Positions 14,773 through 23,175 of a stretch of 64,000 nt of DNA are shown here, piece after piece. This stretch comes from Allobosea sp. BH3 (GTDB lineage: Bacteria; Pseudomonadota; Alphaproteobacteria; Rhizobiales; Beijerinckiaceae): positions 248,001 through 312,000 of the forward strand of contig NZ_JAIMCA010000006.1 of assembly GCF_025499465.1 (NCBI RefSeq), read 5' to 3'. Every line of letters begins with the position of its first letter. Within the stretch, counting starts at the first letter, position 1. The position numbers and the translations under genes are program-made. The notes below the pieces were generated by a model. The model did not search any database and had not been told where the DNA came from. It worked only from the letters and a program-made list of their open reading frames with translations.

Positions 14773-16443
14773 ATGATGGACCGATTGCCAGTCCCGAGCG
14801 GCATGCGCGGATACCGGCCGCAATGGCTGCGTAGCGACGTGACGGCTGGGCTCGCCGTCGCTGCCGTCGCCATTCCCAGCGCCATAGCCTACCCAGCGAT
14901 TGCCGGCCTGCCGGCCGAGGTCGGGCTCTATGCCAGCATCGTGCCGCTGGTCGGCTATGCGCTGTTCGGGCCCTCGCACAAGCTGATGATCGGCCCCGAT
15001 GCAGCGACGATGACGGTGCTTGCCGCGGCGCTCGCCAACCTGCCGCTCGGCAACCCCGCGGACCGCATCGCGGCCGCCGCGGCGCTGGCCCTGTTGGTCG
15101 GCGTCATGTGCATCGTCGCGGGCCGGCTCGGGCTTGGCGTCGTCGCGTCGTTTCTGTCGCGGCCGATCCTGATCGGCTTCATCAGCGGCATCTCGATCTC
15201 GATCCTGATCGGCCAGATCGGCCGCCTGACCGGGGTGCGCATCGAGGCGGACGGGCTGATCGAGCCGCTCGTCGAACTCCTCAGGAAGGCGGAGCTGATC
15301 CATTGGCCGTCCGTGCTGTTCGGCGGGGCGATGTTCGGGCTGCTCGTGCTGCTGGCGCGACTGCGCTCACCGATCCCTGGGCCTTTGGTCGTGGTGGTGC
15401 TCGCGGGCCTCGCCTCGGCCCTGTTCGACCTCCAGGGCCATGGCATGAAGGTGATCGGCAGCCTGCCGAGCGGCATGCCGAAGCTCGCGCTCCCCGACGT
15501 CTCGCGGTTACCTCTGACGGACCTTCTGCTCGACGCCAGCGCGATCTGGCTTGTCGCCGTCAGTTCGGGGCTCGTCGCGGCGCGCAGCTTCGGGGCGCGG
15601 GAGCGTTTCGAGATCGACGCGGATCGGGAGCTCTCCGGGCTGGGCGCCGCCAATGTCTTTTCCGGCCTGTTCAGCGGCTTCCCGGTTACGGTTTCGGATT
15701 CACGGACCGCGATCAACATCTCGGCTGGCGGCCGCTCGCAGGTCGCGGGGCTGGTCGCCGCCCTGGCGCTGACCAGCCTCCTGCTCTTCCTGAACGACGC
15801 CCTGCGCCTGCTGCCCAACCCGGCCCTGGGCGCGATCCTGGCCTTCGCCGCGCTGAGCCTGATCGACATTCAGGGCTTTCGCGAGATCTGGCGCGTCAGC
15901 CGCATGGAATTCGCCTTCGCGCTGATCAGCATGTGGGGCGCCATCAGCCTCGGCGTGCTGAGCGGTGTCGTGCTCGCCATCGCCGGCACGCTGCTGCATG
16001 TCCTGCTCAAGGAGATGCGGCCGCGTGACGCCCTGCTCGGGCGCGTTCCCAGCCGGCCGGGCTTCTACAAGCTGCATCGGACCGCGACCGCCGCCCCCTT
16101 GCCGGGAATGGTGCTCTTCATGGTCCAGGGCAGCATCCTCTTCTTCAACGCCGACTATGTCCGCGAGCGCTTCGAAAGCGTCGCCGGAGAGGCGCCCGCC
16201 GGCACGGCCTGGCTCGTGCTCGACGCCAGCGCCGTCGCACAGATCGACTCGACCGGGGCCGCGATGCTGCGGCAATTGCGAGCGGAACTGGCCGAACGCG
16301 GGATCACCCTCGCGCTAGCGGAACTGCACAAGGAGCCGCGGGATATCCTGCGGCTCGCCGGACTCTTCGACGGCCCGGATGCGACGCCGACCTTCGAAGA
16401 TCTCGAGGACGCAGCGCGCGCGCTCTCGGAGCGCAAACCCTGA
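14773..16443 (+). CDS. SulP family inorganic anion transporter with STAS domain
   Basis: A 556-residue carrier of the SulP/SLC26 family. The N-terminal signature PQWLRSDVTAGLAVAAVAIP and about ten to twelve hydrophobic segments fill residues 20-420. A STAS domain follows at about 435-545 with the anti-sigma-antagonist-like VLDASAVAQIDSTGA. SulP proteins move sulfate, bicarbonate or other anions; substrate cannot be assigned. A GGGAGATAGG ribosome site precedes two in-frame ATGs (14773 and 14776). It lies 34 nt after the CYTH-CHAD gene on the same strand, so an operon is possible. Confidence 0.9.
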   Translation: MMDRLPVPSGMRGYRPQWLRSDVTAGLAVAAVAIPSAIAYPAIAGLPAEVGLYASIVPLVGYALFGPSHKLMIGPDAATMTVLAAALANLPLGNPADRIAAAAALALLVGVMCIVAGRLGLGVVASFLSRPILIGFISGISISILIGQIGRLTGVRIEADGLIEPLVELLRKAELIHWPSVLFGGAMFGLLVLLARLRSPIPGPLVVVVLAGLASALFDLQGHGMKVIGSLPSGMPKLALPDVSRLPLTDLLLDASAIWLVAVSSGLVAARSFGARERFEIDADRELSGLGAANVFSGLFSGFPVTVSDSRTAINISAGGRSQVAGLVAALALTSLLLFLNDALRLLPNPALGAILAFAALSLIDIQGFREIWRVSRMEFAFALISMWGAISLGVLSGVVLAIAGTLLHVLLKEMRPRDALLGRVPSRPGFYKLHRTATAAPLPGMVLFMVQGSILFFNADYVRERFESVAGEAPAGTAWLVLDASAVAQIDSTGAAMLRQLRAELAERGITLALAELHKEPRDILRLAGLFDGPDATPTFEDLEDAARALSERKP

Positions 16444-16468
16444 AGAGCGACTGCGGCGGGAGCGACGC

Positions 16469-17146
16469 TCAGGCCGGCGGCCCGGCGCGCCGATATTCGC
16501 GCAGCAGGATGTCGCAGCTGACAATCAGCACCCAGGACGGGAAGACGAGGAAAGTCCAGTCGACCATGTGGCTGCCGAGCAGAATGACCGCCGCGGCCGC
16601 ATAACCGGCGATCGCCGTCCAGCGCGCCGTGATCCCGGTGCGCAGGACGATGGTCGAGGCGGTCAGCAGGAAGACGCTCGCGACCTTCATCGCGTAGATG
16701 CTGGCGAGGTTGTAGGCGAAGGCTCTCGCCAGGGCGAAGGTCAGCGAGCCGGGTAGCTCACCCGGCCGCGCGGCATGCGTGATGAGGATCGCGCCGATGG
16801 CCGAAGCCGCAACGAACAGCATGCCGACGAAAAGGAGCCCGCTGCCGAGGAAGACCGTCGCGAACAGCCTGTTCTCCTGTTCACCCAACCTGTCGCGCAG
16901 CACCCCCATGAACCACAGGAAAGCGATCCCTGCGAAGGGGATCAGGTTCAGGGCCAGGGCGACCTTCCAGGACTGAGCGCCGACCCAATCCCCCGGATCC
17001 TGCGGATGCAGTCGCAGCGTCTGCAGAACCAGAGCCAGCGCGGACAGGAGCAGGACCGAAAACAGGATTCCGGCGACGGCCGCGGCCTTCGGTGTCTTGA
17101 GCCCGCCCGGCACGCGTTGAGCAGCCCGCACGTCACGATCCCCCAT
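16469..17146 (-). CDS. Hypothetical integral membrane protein
   Basis: A 225-residue protein with about six hydrophobic segments, no signal peptide and no family I can name. The frame is open to 17248, but that start would overlap the response-regulator gene by 41 nt; the ATG at 17146 avoids it and leaves a basic N-terminal segment before the first membrane helix. Loops are short apart from one containing a DRLGEQENRLF segment. It lies convergent with the SulP gene (25 nt apart) and downstream of the regulator, with which it may be co-transcribed. Confidence 0.7.
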   Translation of the reverse strand: MGDRDVRAAQRVPGGLKTPKAAAVAGILFSVLLLSALALVLQTLRLHPQDPGDWVGAQSWKVALALNLIPFAGIAFLWFMGVLRDRLGEQENRLFATVFLGSGLLFVGMLFVAASAIGAILITHAARPGELPGSLTFALARAFAYNLASIYAMKVASVFLLTASTIVLRTGITARWTAIAGYAAAAVILLGSHMVDWTFLVFPSWVLIVSCDILLREYRRAGPPA

Positions 17147-17207
17147 CTCAGAACCGTGCGCGGATATTCCCGCGCCGCACCCTCCGGCGCTCCTGCCCTG
17201 GGTTCGT

Positions 17208-17831
17208 TTATGGAATGACAGGCCGGAGCAGGCCGAGCCGCTCAGCACAGGTCACGAGTTCCACGACGGAGCGGACCTGCATCTTCTTCATCACCTCATG
17301 GCGATGAGCCTTCACGGTCCGTTCGGTGGTCCCGATCTCGAAAGCGACCTGCTTGTTCATCTTGCCACGAACGACGAGATCGAAGACCTCCCGCTCGCGC
17401 CGGGTCAGTCGATCGAGCCGCGCGCGGGCCATACGAACCCAGTTCTCCTGTTCATTTGCGATCTGGTGGCGCAGGACGGCGCGATCCACTGCTCCGATGA
17501 ATTCTTCACGCTCCACCGGCTTCGTGAAGAAATCCTCGGCCCCAGCCTTGATAGCCCTGACGCCGGCCCGCACATCGCCACGGTCGGCCAGGAAGATCAC
17601 CGGAAGGCTCACGCCAGCCTTGCTGAACAGGCTGACCAGGTCGGGAATGGAGCTGTCGGGGGCCGGCGCATCCATGACGATGCAGCCTGCGCCCTCGCCA
17701 GACGGTATCTGGCTCAGTATCTCGTCCGCGCTCACATAGGCTTTGGTCCGATAGCCGCAGGCCCTGAGCATGCGATCGATGCCAGCCTGGGATGCTGCGT
17801 CACCATCGACGATATGTACGAGAGCGGACAT
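17208..17831 (-). CDS. FixJ/NarL-type response regulator with variant receiver
   Basis: A 207-residue protein with an N-terminal receiver domain (about 3-118) and a C-terminal LuxR-type helix-turn-helix (about 140-200: LTRREREVFDLVVRGKMNKQVAFEIGTTERTVKAHR). The acidic pair (D9, D11), phospho-acceptor D54 and lysine K104 are present. The conserved Thr/Ser after the fourth strand, which couples phosphorylation to output, is Ala (A82 in IFLADRGD). No histidine kinase is encoded nearby, so it is an orphan. It may respond to a distant kinase or act partly independently of phosphorylation. Confidence 0.9.
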   Translation of the reverse strand: MSALVHIVDGDAASQAGIDRMLRACGYRTKAYVSADEILSQIPSGEGAGCIVMDAPAPDSSIPDLVSLFSKAGVSLPVIFLADRGDVRAGVRAIKAGAEDFFTKPVEREEFIGAVDRAVLRHQIANEQENWVRMARARLDRLTRREREVFDLVVRGKMNKQVAFEIGTTERTVKAHRHEVMKKMQVRSVVELVTCAERLGLLRPVIP

Positions 17832-17891
17832 GGCGATCCCCCGATCTGACGAGCGACAAATGCCTCGCTGAGAGTGCGCGGCGGCCCAGCG

Positions 17892-18314
17892 CTACGGTGC
17901 CTTCAATGCCTCCGAAGTGCAGCGTCGATACCTGGTGGCCATCCCTCCATCGGCAGCGCTGTAGCGATTGAGGCCGCCATCCGGCCTCAAGGCGAAAACC
18001 GCGCGAGCAGCGTTGATCGAGATGGATGTCGTGCAGCTGAGTTGCATGATCTGTCGTTCGCCTTGCTGGCTGATGCGGCCGATGCGGCAATGTGCCAGCG
18101 GCGTGAGCAGCTGCCGGCCCTGAACCATGAAGGCCGCCGAAAATGCGCTTGCAGGTCTGCGAAAGGCGAGCGCCTTGCCGTTGTCGATGAAAACATCGGC
18201 GCAGATTTCCCCTTCCTCGAGCCATGCCCCCTGAAGGGAATCCGGCTGGGCCCGGGCTCCCTGCGCGGCTAACGCCAGCAGGGCAGAGATGAGCAGGAGC
18301 GCTTTAAAAGCCAT
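17892..18314 (-). CDS. Small secreted protein of unknown function
   Basis: A 140-residue protein starting MAFKALLLISALLALAAQGARAQ, a clear Sec signal peptide. The frame is open to 18443, but the ATG at 18314 is the one that places the signal peptide at the N terminus, with GGAGG about 13 nt upstream. The mature region (LQGAWLEEGEICADVFI...) begins like small beta-barrel proteins that start with a GxW motif and has several cysteines (near ICADV, HCRIG, LSCTT, RRCTS) that could form disulphides in the periplasm. No family can be assigned with confidence. Confidence 0.6.
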   Translation of the reverse strand: MAFKALLLISALLALAAQGARAQPDSLQGAWLEEGEICADVFIDNGKALAFRRPASAFSAAFMVQGRQLLTPLAHCRIGRISQQGERQIMQLSCTTSISINAARAVFALRPDGGLNRYSAADGGMATRYRRCTSEALKAP

Positions 18315-18485
18315 CGCAATCTTCGAGCCTCCGTCCGGGGCACATGCCCGGGCCAACCCCGTGGAGACGGCAAAGTCGGGAGCTGTGTTGACGATCCCGG
18401 AAGGCCACCGGCGACGCGGCCTCTTATCTCTGCCGGCTTCCATTCCGGCAAAAATGACGACCGGGAACGACCGAGGGGTAGTAGG

Positions 18486-20339
18486 TTACGGTTGGCTACG
18501 CCTCGGCCCCAGATCGGAGCCGGAGTGCCGGTCCAATGCGGCAGCGAACTTGGCCGGCACCGGGAAGCCGGCCTCGATGGCGCCCCGGATCAGAAGGGCG
18601 CGGTCCCTCGCGTTGAAATTCCGGCTGTCGAGCTCCCCGTCGAAATCGTCGAAGAAGCCCGGCCTCAGGCGCAGGAATTCGATGCGGCTCTGCGCAGCCT
18701 CGTCCAGAAGACCCTGCCGCGTAAAAATCAGGGCGGCGACGAAATGATAGATCGAAAAGCGACGCAGATTGGCGCGGCGAATGAGTTCGGTGGCCCGCAC
18801 ATCCTCGCCCTGCATATAGGCCGCCAGGGCGAGAAGCCCGACATAATAGTCCGAATGGCCGGGGTTCCTCGCCATCGCCTCTTCGAGCAAGGCCGCTCCG
18901 CGCCGCCAGTCGCCTGCCTGCGCCACCCTGCTGCCGAACTCGCCGAGCAGCTCGGTGTCGTTCGGATTGAGTGCCAGGGCCTGGGCACCGATGCGAAGCG
19001 CCTCGACGGGCTCACGGCTGAAGTAGAGAACCGTCATCTGCGCCTGAAGCGCGCGGATGTTCTCGGGATCGAGGCGGACGGCGCGCTCGGCGGCACTGCG
19101 TGCCCGCTCCCGTGGCGCCGGCGAACCCGGGCGCGTGTTCAGCCTGAAGCGATCCTCGTCGAGATACAGAAAGGACAACATCGCCCAGCCCGTCGCGTAA
19201 TCCGGATAGAGCGCCATGACGCGCTCGAGACATTCGCGCGTCGCTGCGTGCTCCTGCCGGTCCAGCACGGTGCGATAGCGATAGAAGCGATAGGTGCATT
19301 GATAGGTTTCGAGATTCTGCACGCTCCCCGGCCGCGCCGGCAGCGGCGCCGCGCTGAAGATGATCCCGTATGGCTGAGCGATCGCGGTCGCGACCTTCGC
19401 GGCGATCGTCGTCTCGATCTCGACGATATTGCTGGTCTGCGGATCGGAGTCGTAGGTCCCCGACCAGAGGATTGCGGACGTCTCCGAATCCAGGACCCGG
19501 CTGGTAACCCGCAGCCTGCCCCCGGAGAGCCGAATGCCGCCCTCCAGGATGTAGCGATTTCCGAACCGGCTGCGGATCTCCGAGGCAGAAGCGTTCGGCG
19601 AGACGGCGCTCGAGGTCTCCCGTCCGAACACCGTCAGTTCCTTGAACCGCGCGAGTTGCGCCAGGAGCTCCTCCCCAAGGCCCGCCGCATAGAAGTTGAC
19701 CTCCGGCTGCCCCGAAAGGTTGGCGAACGGCCTGACGATCAGCGAAGGCCCCTCAGGGCGCTGCGCCGGCTTGACGGGGTTGCCAGGCTTCGACCAAGCG
19801 GCCATCCAGACCAGCGGCACGGCGACCGCCACGGCTGCCGCGATGGCGACCCAGGTGGTCCGGCCCCCCCTCAGGTCGGCGTTCGCAGTTCCGGCGAGGT
19901 TCTGCTCCGGTGAAGCGTGTTGCTCAGCCGCCGCGTCTGCCCTGGCCTGCAGTTCCCGCCAATGAAAATGAGGGACGTAGCCCCCCTTCGGGATCTCGAC
20001 GAGGACCGGGTCCGCGCTTCCGGCAAGGAGATAATAGCGCTCGAGCGCGCGCCTGAGGCGCCCGGCCTCGATCCGGACGACGGGATCGTTCTGGATGTCG
20101 AAATTGGCGTCCCGGCCGAAGACCTCGACCGCGACGGTGTAAGCCTTGATGCGATCCGCGTGGCCCGCGAGCGTCTGATTGACCACATAGGTCAGGAACT
20201 GTCGCACCCGTGCGGGGACATTGAACTCCGGGCTCGCCAGAATTCGGTCCAACTGTATGCGGACCGCACCCTCCTGGGGTTCTCCCCCAGCGAAGACACC
20301 GGATCCAACGGGGCAATTCTGAAGCCGTTGCCCTTCCAT
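18486..20339 (-). CDS. Membrane-anchored regulator with TolB/FlgO-like and TPR regions
   Basis: A 617-residue protein read from the ATG at 20339, which has GAGGGGAG upstream; the longer frame to 20369 lacks one. An N-terminal cytoplasmic region (about 25-130) contains QLDRILASPEF, RIKAYTVAVEVFGRDA and DPVVRIEAGRLRRALERYY, a pattern seen in rhizobial proteins annotated as adenylate cyclase or CadC-like. One membrane helix follows (about 161-182), then a TolB-N/FlgO-like domain (PFANLSGQPEVNFYAAGLGEEL) and TPR-like helices (about 400-600). No cyclase catalytic domain is seen. It is probably a one-component membrane sensor or regulator; the signal and targets are unknown. Confidence 0.78.
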   Translation of the reverse strand: MEGQRLQNCPVGSGVFAGGEPQEGAVRIQLDRILASPEFNVPARVRQFLTYVVNQTLAGHADRIKAYTVAVEVFGRDANFDIQNDPVVRIEAGRLRRALERYYLLAGSADPVLVEIPKGGYVPHFHWRELQARADAAAEQHASPEQNLAGTANADLRGGRTTWVAIAAAVAVAVPLVWMAAWSKPGNPVKPAQRPEGPSLIVRPFANLSGQPEVNFYAAGLGEELLAQLARFKELTVFGRETSSAVSPNASASEIRSRFGNRYILEGGIRLSGGRLRVTSRVLDSETSAILWSGTYDSDPQTSNIVEIETTIAAKVATAIAQPYGIIFSAAPLPARPGSVQNLETYQCTYRFYRYRTVLDRQEHAATRECLERVMALYPDYATGWAMLSFLYLDEDRFRLNTRPGSPAPRERARSAAERAVRLDPENIRALQAQMTVLYFSREPVEALRIGAQALALNPNDTELLGEFGSRVAQAGDWRRGAALLEEAMARNPGHSDYYVGLLALAAYMQGEDVRATELIRRANLRRFSIYHFVAALIFTRQGLLDEAAQSRIEFLRLRPGFFDDFDGELDSRNFNARDRALLIRGAIEAGFPVPAKFAAALDRHSGSDLGPRRSQP

Positions 20340-20477
20340 GGAATTGGCTCCCCTCAGCCGAATATCCATACGAAAGTTGGGAAAACTAGCAGCAGTCTTG
20401 GCGTAACCTCCCGTTATTTACTCCCAATCCCAGAGCCCGACCACATAATTCTCACCTTCTGCGGAGGGCTCGTTCCT

Positions 20478-20750
20478 ATGGATCAGGGCGTCCTGGCCGC
20501 CATCCGGCTGCTTCCGAAACACAAGAAGGCCATCGAAGAGCTCGTCCTGGGCAGCGACAACTTCAGGTCCCTCTGCAGGGACCTAGCCGACGCGGAACAG
20601 GCTCTTCGGCGGTGGGAAGGTTCCGACGGCCCCGGCGCGGCGGCGCGATGCGTCGAGTATCGGCATCTCATCGACGGCCTCGAAGCCGAGCTTCGACAGT
20701 CGATCAACGAATGGCAGGCCAAATCCGCGGGAAGAAGCAACCGAACATAA
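20478..20750 (+). CDS. Small conserved hypothetical protein
   Basis: A 90-residue acidic, helical protein (LPKHKKAIEELVLGSDNFRSLCRDLADAEQALRRWE and LEAELRQSINEWQ) with coiled-coil character and no membrane segment. The frame is open upstream, but the ATG at 20478 has a GGAGGG site about 9 nt before it. It is divergent from the TPR regulator and 32 nt ahead of the lipoprotein gene, with which it probably shares a transcript. No function is recognised. Confidence 0.68.
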   Translation: MDQGVLAAIRLLPKHKKAIEELVLGSDNFRSLCRDLADAEQALRRWEGSDGPGAAARCVEYRHLIDGLEAELRQSINEWQAKSAGRSNRT

Positions 20751-20782
20751 GGCGCGCGGAATTTTCAGAGTGGAGAGCGACG

Positions 20783-21361
20783 ATGTCGAAATACGCGAAC
20801 TGGATTCTGGCCATCTCGCTGGCCCTGGGCACGGCGGGCTGCGCGACCCCTACGGTGACCAGCCGCACCGTGATCGTGGCAGGCGTCGGGCCCGTCGAGG
20901 TGGAGCAGATCAATGTCGAGGTGGCGCGCGTCACGCCTGCCATGCGCCTCGTCACCGTCCGGCAAGGCCGATTCCTGTGGGATGTCCATGTTCCGGAAAT
21001 CTTCGGCGACCTCGAGAACCTTCGCGTCGGTGATCGGCTCGCGATCCATCGCGCCGAGGGAGCGCTCCTGAGCCTGCAACGCGCGAGGAAGGGAGCCAAG
21101 CCGGGGATCGTCTATACCGAGGCGTCAGACACTCCCGTCTTCAGCAGCATCCCAGAGCGGTTCGTGGCGCGGACGCTGACGCTGACCGCGCGGTTCGAGC
21201 GGTTCGATCCGGCCACGAACATCGTGAACTATGTCGGGCCCGCCGGCCCGCGCAGCCTGACCGTGGCCGATCCGGCGATCAGGGAAGATCTCGCGCGCTT
21301 GCGGCGTGGCGACATGGTGTCCCTGACCTTCGCCGAAGCCATCTACATCGAGAAATACTGA
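20783..21361 (+). CDS. Putative lipoprotein of unknown function
   Basis: A 192-residue protein starting MSKYANWILAISLALGTAGC, with a lipobox (TAGC) at cysteine 20. The mature part is beta-rich (VTSRTVIVAGVGPVEVEQINVEVARVTPAMRLVTVRQ) and repeats similar strands (RFVARTLTLTARFERFDPATNIV). GGAGAG lies 6 nt before the ATG; the longer open frame overlaps the upstream gene and would remove the signal. It probably faces the periplasm and is followed by a 162-residue hypothetical gene in the same direction. Function is unknown. Confidence 0.75.
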   Translation: MSKYANWILAISLALGTAGCATPTVTSRTVIVAGVGPVEVEQINVEVARVTPAMRLVTVRQGRFLWDVHVPEIFGDLENLRVGDRLAIHRAEGALLSLQRARKGAKPGIVYTEASDTPVFSSIPERFVARTLTLTARFERFDPATNIVNYVGPAGPRSLTVADPAIREDLARLRRGDMVSLTFAEAIYIEKY

Positions 21362-21386
21362 ACGCGTTTGGGGAGGAAGGGCACCG

Positions 21387-21875
21387 ATGTCGACCGGAAA
21401 CCCGAATCTGAACGCAGGGACGCTCGCCGACGAGAGCTTCATGTCGGCCGACGATCTGCGGTTGTACATGAACGATATCGAGATGGCGCGGGCGTCCAAG
21501 CTGGCCGGAGCCATGACCAAGGCCGAGGAGGCGCAGCGCAAGCTCGCCGCCACGCTGCGCGAGGAAATCGAGGTCACGCCGCAGAAGATCGAGGAGATCA
21601 AGCACAGCCTTGCGACGAAGACCCGCGCAGCAGCGAGCCGGGGCGAGACCGAAGTGCTGGTGATGCGCTTCCCGAGCGCGCTGTGCACGGACCGGGGCCG
21701 CGCCATCAACAATGCCGAGGCCGATTGGCCGACCACGCTGACCGGCCGGCCCAGGCAGGCCTATGAGTTCTGGAAGGAGCATCTGCAGCCCGCCAAATTC
21801 AAGCTTCGTGCCATGATCATCGACTGGCCGGGCGGCTTGCCGGGCGACGTCGCCTTCTTCCTGAGCTGGTCCTAG
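21387..21875 (+). CDS. Conserved hypothetical protein
   Basis: A 162-residue soluble protein. The N-terminal half is helical (AGAMTKAEEAQRKLAATLREEIEVTPQKIEEIKHS). The C-terminal half (VLVMRFPSALCTDRGRAINNAEADWPTTLTG; LRAMIIDWPGGLPGDVAFFLSW) looks like a small mixed domain. No signal peptide and no recognised family. It lies 16 nt upstream of ppk2 and 25 nt after the lipoprotein gene, so it is probably part of one transcript from about 20478 to 24400. Confidence 0.7.
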   Translation: MSTGNPNLNAGTLADESFMSADDLRLYMNDIEMARASKLAGAMTKAEEAQRKLAATLREEIEVTPQKIEEIKHSLATKTRAAASRGETEVLVMRFPSALCTDRGRAINNAEADWPTTLTGRPRQAYEFWKEHLQPAKFKLRAMIIDWPGGLPGDVAFFLSWS

Positions 21876-21891
21876 CGAAGGGGGAACTGCC

Positions 21892-22674
21892 ATGAAGAAG
21901 AATGCCGTCGAGCCCCTGGGCCGGAAGCCCTATGAGCGAAAGCTGCGCGATCTGCATGGGGAGCTGGTCAAGCTGCAGGAATGGGCCAAGCATGCGGGCG
22001 GAAAGGTCTGCATCGTCTTCGAGGGGCGTGACGGCGCCGGAAAGGGCGGCGTGATCAAGGCGATCACCGAGCGCGTCAGCCCCAGGGTGTTCCGTGTCGT
22101 GGCATTGCCGCCGCCGACCGAGCGCGAACGTTCGCAGATGTATGTGCAGCGCTACCTGCCGCACCTTCCGGCCGCGGGCGAGATCGTGATCTTCGACCGC
22201 AGCTGGTACAATCGAGCGGGTGTCGAGCGGGTCATGGGCTTCTGCACGGAGGAGCAGGCCAAGAGCTTCCTGCAGGTCGTCGCCGGCGTCGAGAGAGCGA
22301 TCGTCGATTCCGGCGCAATCCTGCTGAAATACTGGCTCGAAGTCGGCCCGGAAGAGCAGACCCGCCGCATGGAGGAGCGGATCAACGATCCGCGCAAGAT
22401 CTGGAAGCTCTCGCCGATGGATCTGAAATCCTACTCTCGCTGGTACGACTATTCGCGCGCCCGCGACGAGATGTTCCGCGCCTCCGATACGACCTGGGCG
22501 CCATGGTACGCCGTCCACTCCGACGACAAGCGCCAGGCGCGGCTCAACATCATCTCCCACATCCTCAACTCGGTCCCTTACGAGGCGCCGCCGCGGGAGA
22601 AGATCAAGCTGCCGAAGCGGCAGAAGTCCGAAGGCTACGAGGAAGCCGACTTCGCCCGGAACTGGATCGGCTGA
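21892..22674 (+). CDS. ppk2: Polyphosphate kinase 2 family protein
   Basis: A 260-residue single-domain PPK2. It shows Walker A GRDGAGKGG (residues 45-53), the lid arginine region (PPPTERERSQMYVQRYLPHLP), the Walker B and catalytic motif FDRSWYNRAGVERVMGF and a DPRKIWKLSPMDLKS segment. PPK2 enzymes transfer phosphate between inorganic polyphosphate and nucleoside mono- or diphosphates. The length and single domain fit class I-type enzymes (ADP or GDP phosphorylation), but preference between nucleotides cannot be read from sequence by eye. A CHAD protein encoded upstream could bind the same polymer. Confidence 0.93.
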   Translation: MKKNAVEPLGRKPYERKLRDLHGELVKLQEWAKHAGGKVCIVFEGRDGAGKGGVIKAITERVSPRVFRVVALPPPTERERSQMYVQRYLPHLPAAGEIVIFDRSWYNRAGVERVMGFCTEEQAKSFLQVVAGVERAIVDSGAILLKYWLEVGPEEQTRRMEERINDPRKIWKLSPMDLKSYSRWYDYSRARDEMFRASDTTWAPWYAVHSDDKRQARLNIISHILNSVPYEAPPREKIKLPKRQKSEGYEEADFARNWIG

Positions 22675-22695
22675 TGTCGAGACTGGAGCCTATGC

Positions 22696-23175
22696 ATGGC
22701 CGCTGATCTGCATCCTCTCGCGCCGCACAGCCTGCCGGCCTTCATCACCGCGCCGGGGGAAACGGACACGCTCATGGTCGTGACGGCCGTGATCCTCCTC
22801 GCCTCAGTCCTCGGCGTCGGGCTGGTCTTCCTTCGGCTGCACACCCTGCCGGAGCGCATGGCGCACAAGTCGCAGAAGCTCCAGTTCGAGATCGTCGCCG
22901 TCCTCGGCCTGCTCGCGCTGTTCACCCATGTGCATCTGTTCTGGGTCGCGGGGCTGCTCCTCGCCCTGATCGACATCCCCGATTTCTCAGGGTTGTTCGG
23001 CCGTATGGCGCATGCGCTCGAACGCATGGCCGGCGTGACGCCGCGGCGGGCTGCCAGCGATGTCGATGCGGAGGTTTCGGAAGCGGACGATCGCATCCCG
23101 GACGCTCCTGTCCCGAAGGCTCCTGCCGCCGACGCTCCTGCAGCTTCCCATCGCGCGGAGAGCAGTCATGCTTGA
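22696..23175 (+). CDS. Small inner-membrane protein paired with an HlyD-type adaptor
   Basis: A 159-residue protein with two or three hydrophobic segments (about 30-50 and 66-95: VVTAVILLASVLGVGLVFL; IVAVLGLLALFTHVHLFWVAGLLLALIDI) and an acidic/Ala-Pro-rich cytoplasmic-like tail. Its stop overlaps the next start (ATGCTTGA), so it is translationally coupled to the HlyD-type protein, and the two probably form one complex. Such small DUF-type proteins next to an HlyD gene are common in alphaproteobacteria, but the role is unknown. Confidence 0.72.
   Translation: MAADLHPLAPHSLPAFITAPGETDTLMVVTAVILLASVLGVGLVFLRLHTLPERMAHKSQKLQFEIVAVLGLLALFTHVHLFWVAGLLLALIDIPDFSGLFGRMAHALERMAGVTPRRAASDVDAEVSEADDRIPDAPVPKAPAADAPAASHRAESSHA

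Noticed and set aside
20380..20405. EcfG-type general stress promoter (GGAAA-N17-CGTA)
   Set aside because: It resembles the GGAAC-N16/17-CGTT consensus but misses two key bases, too weak to call without expression data.
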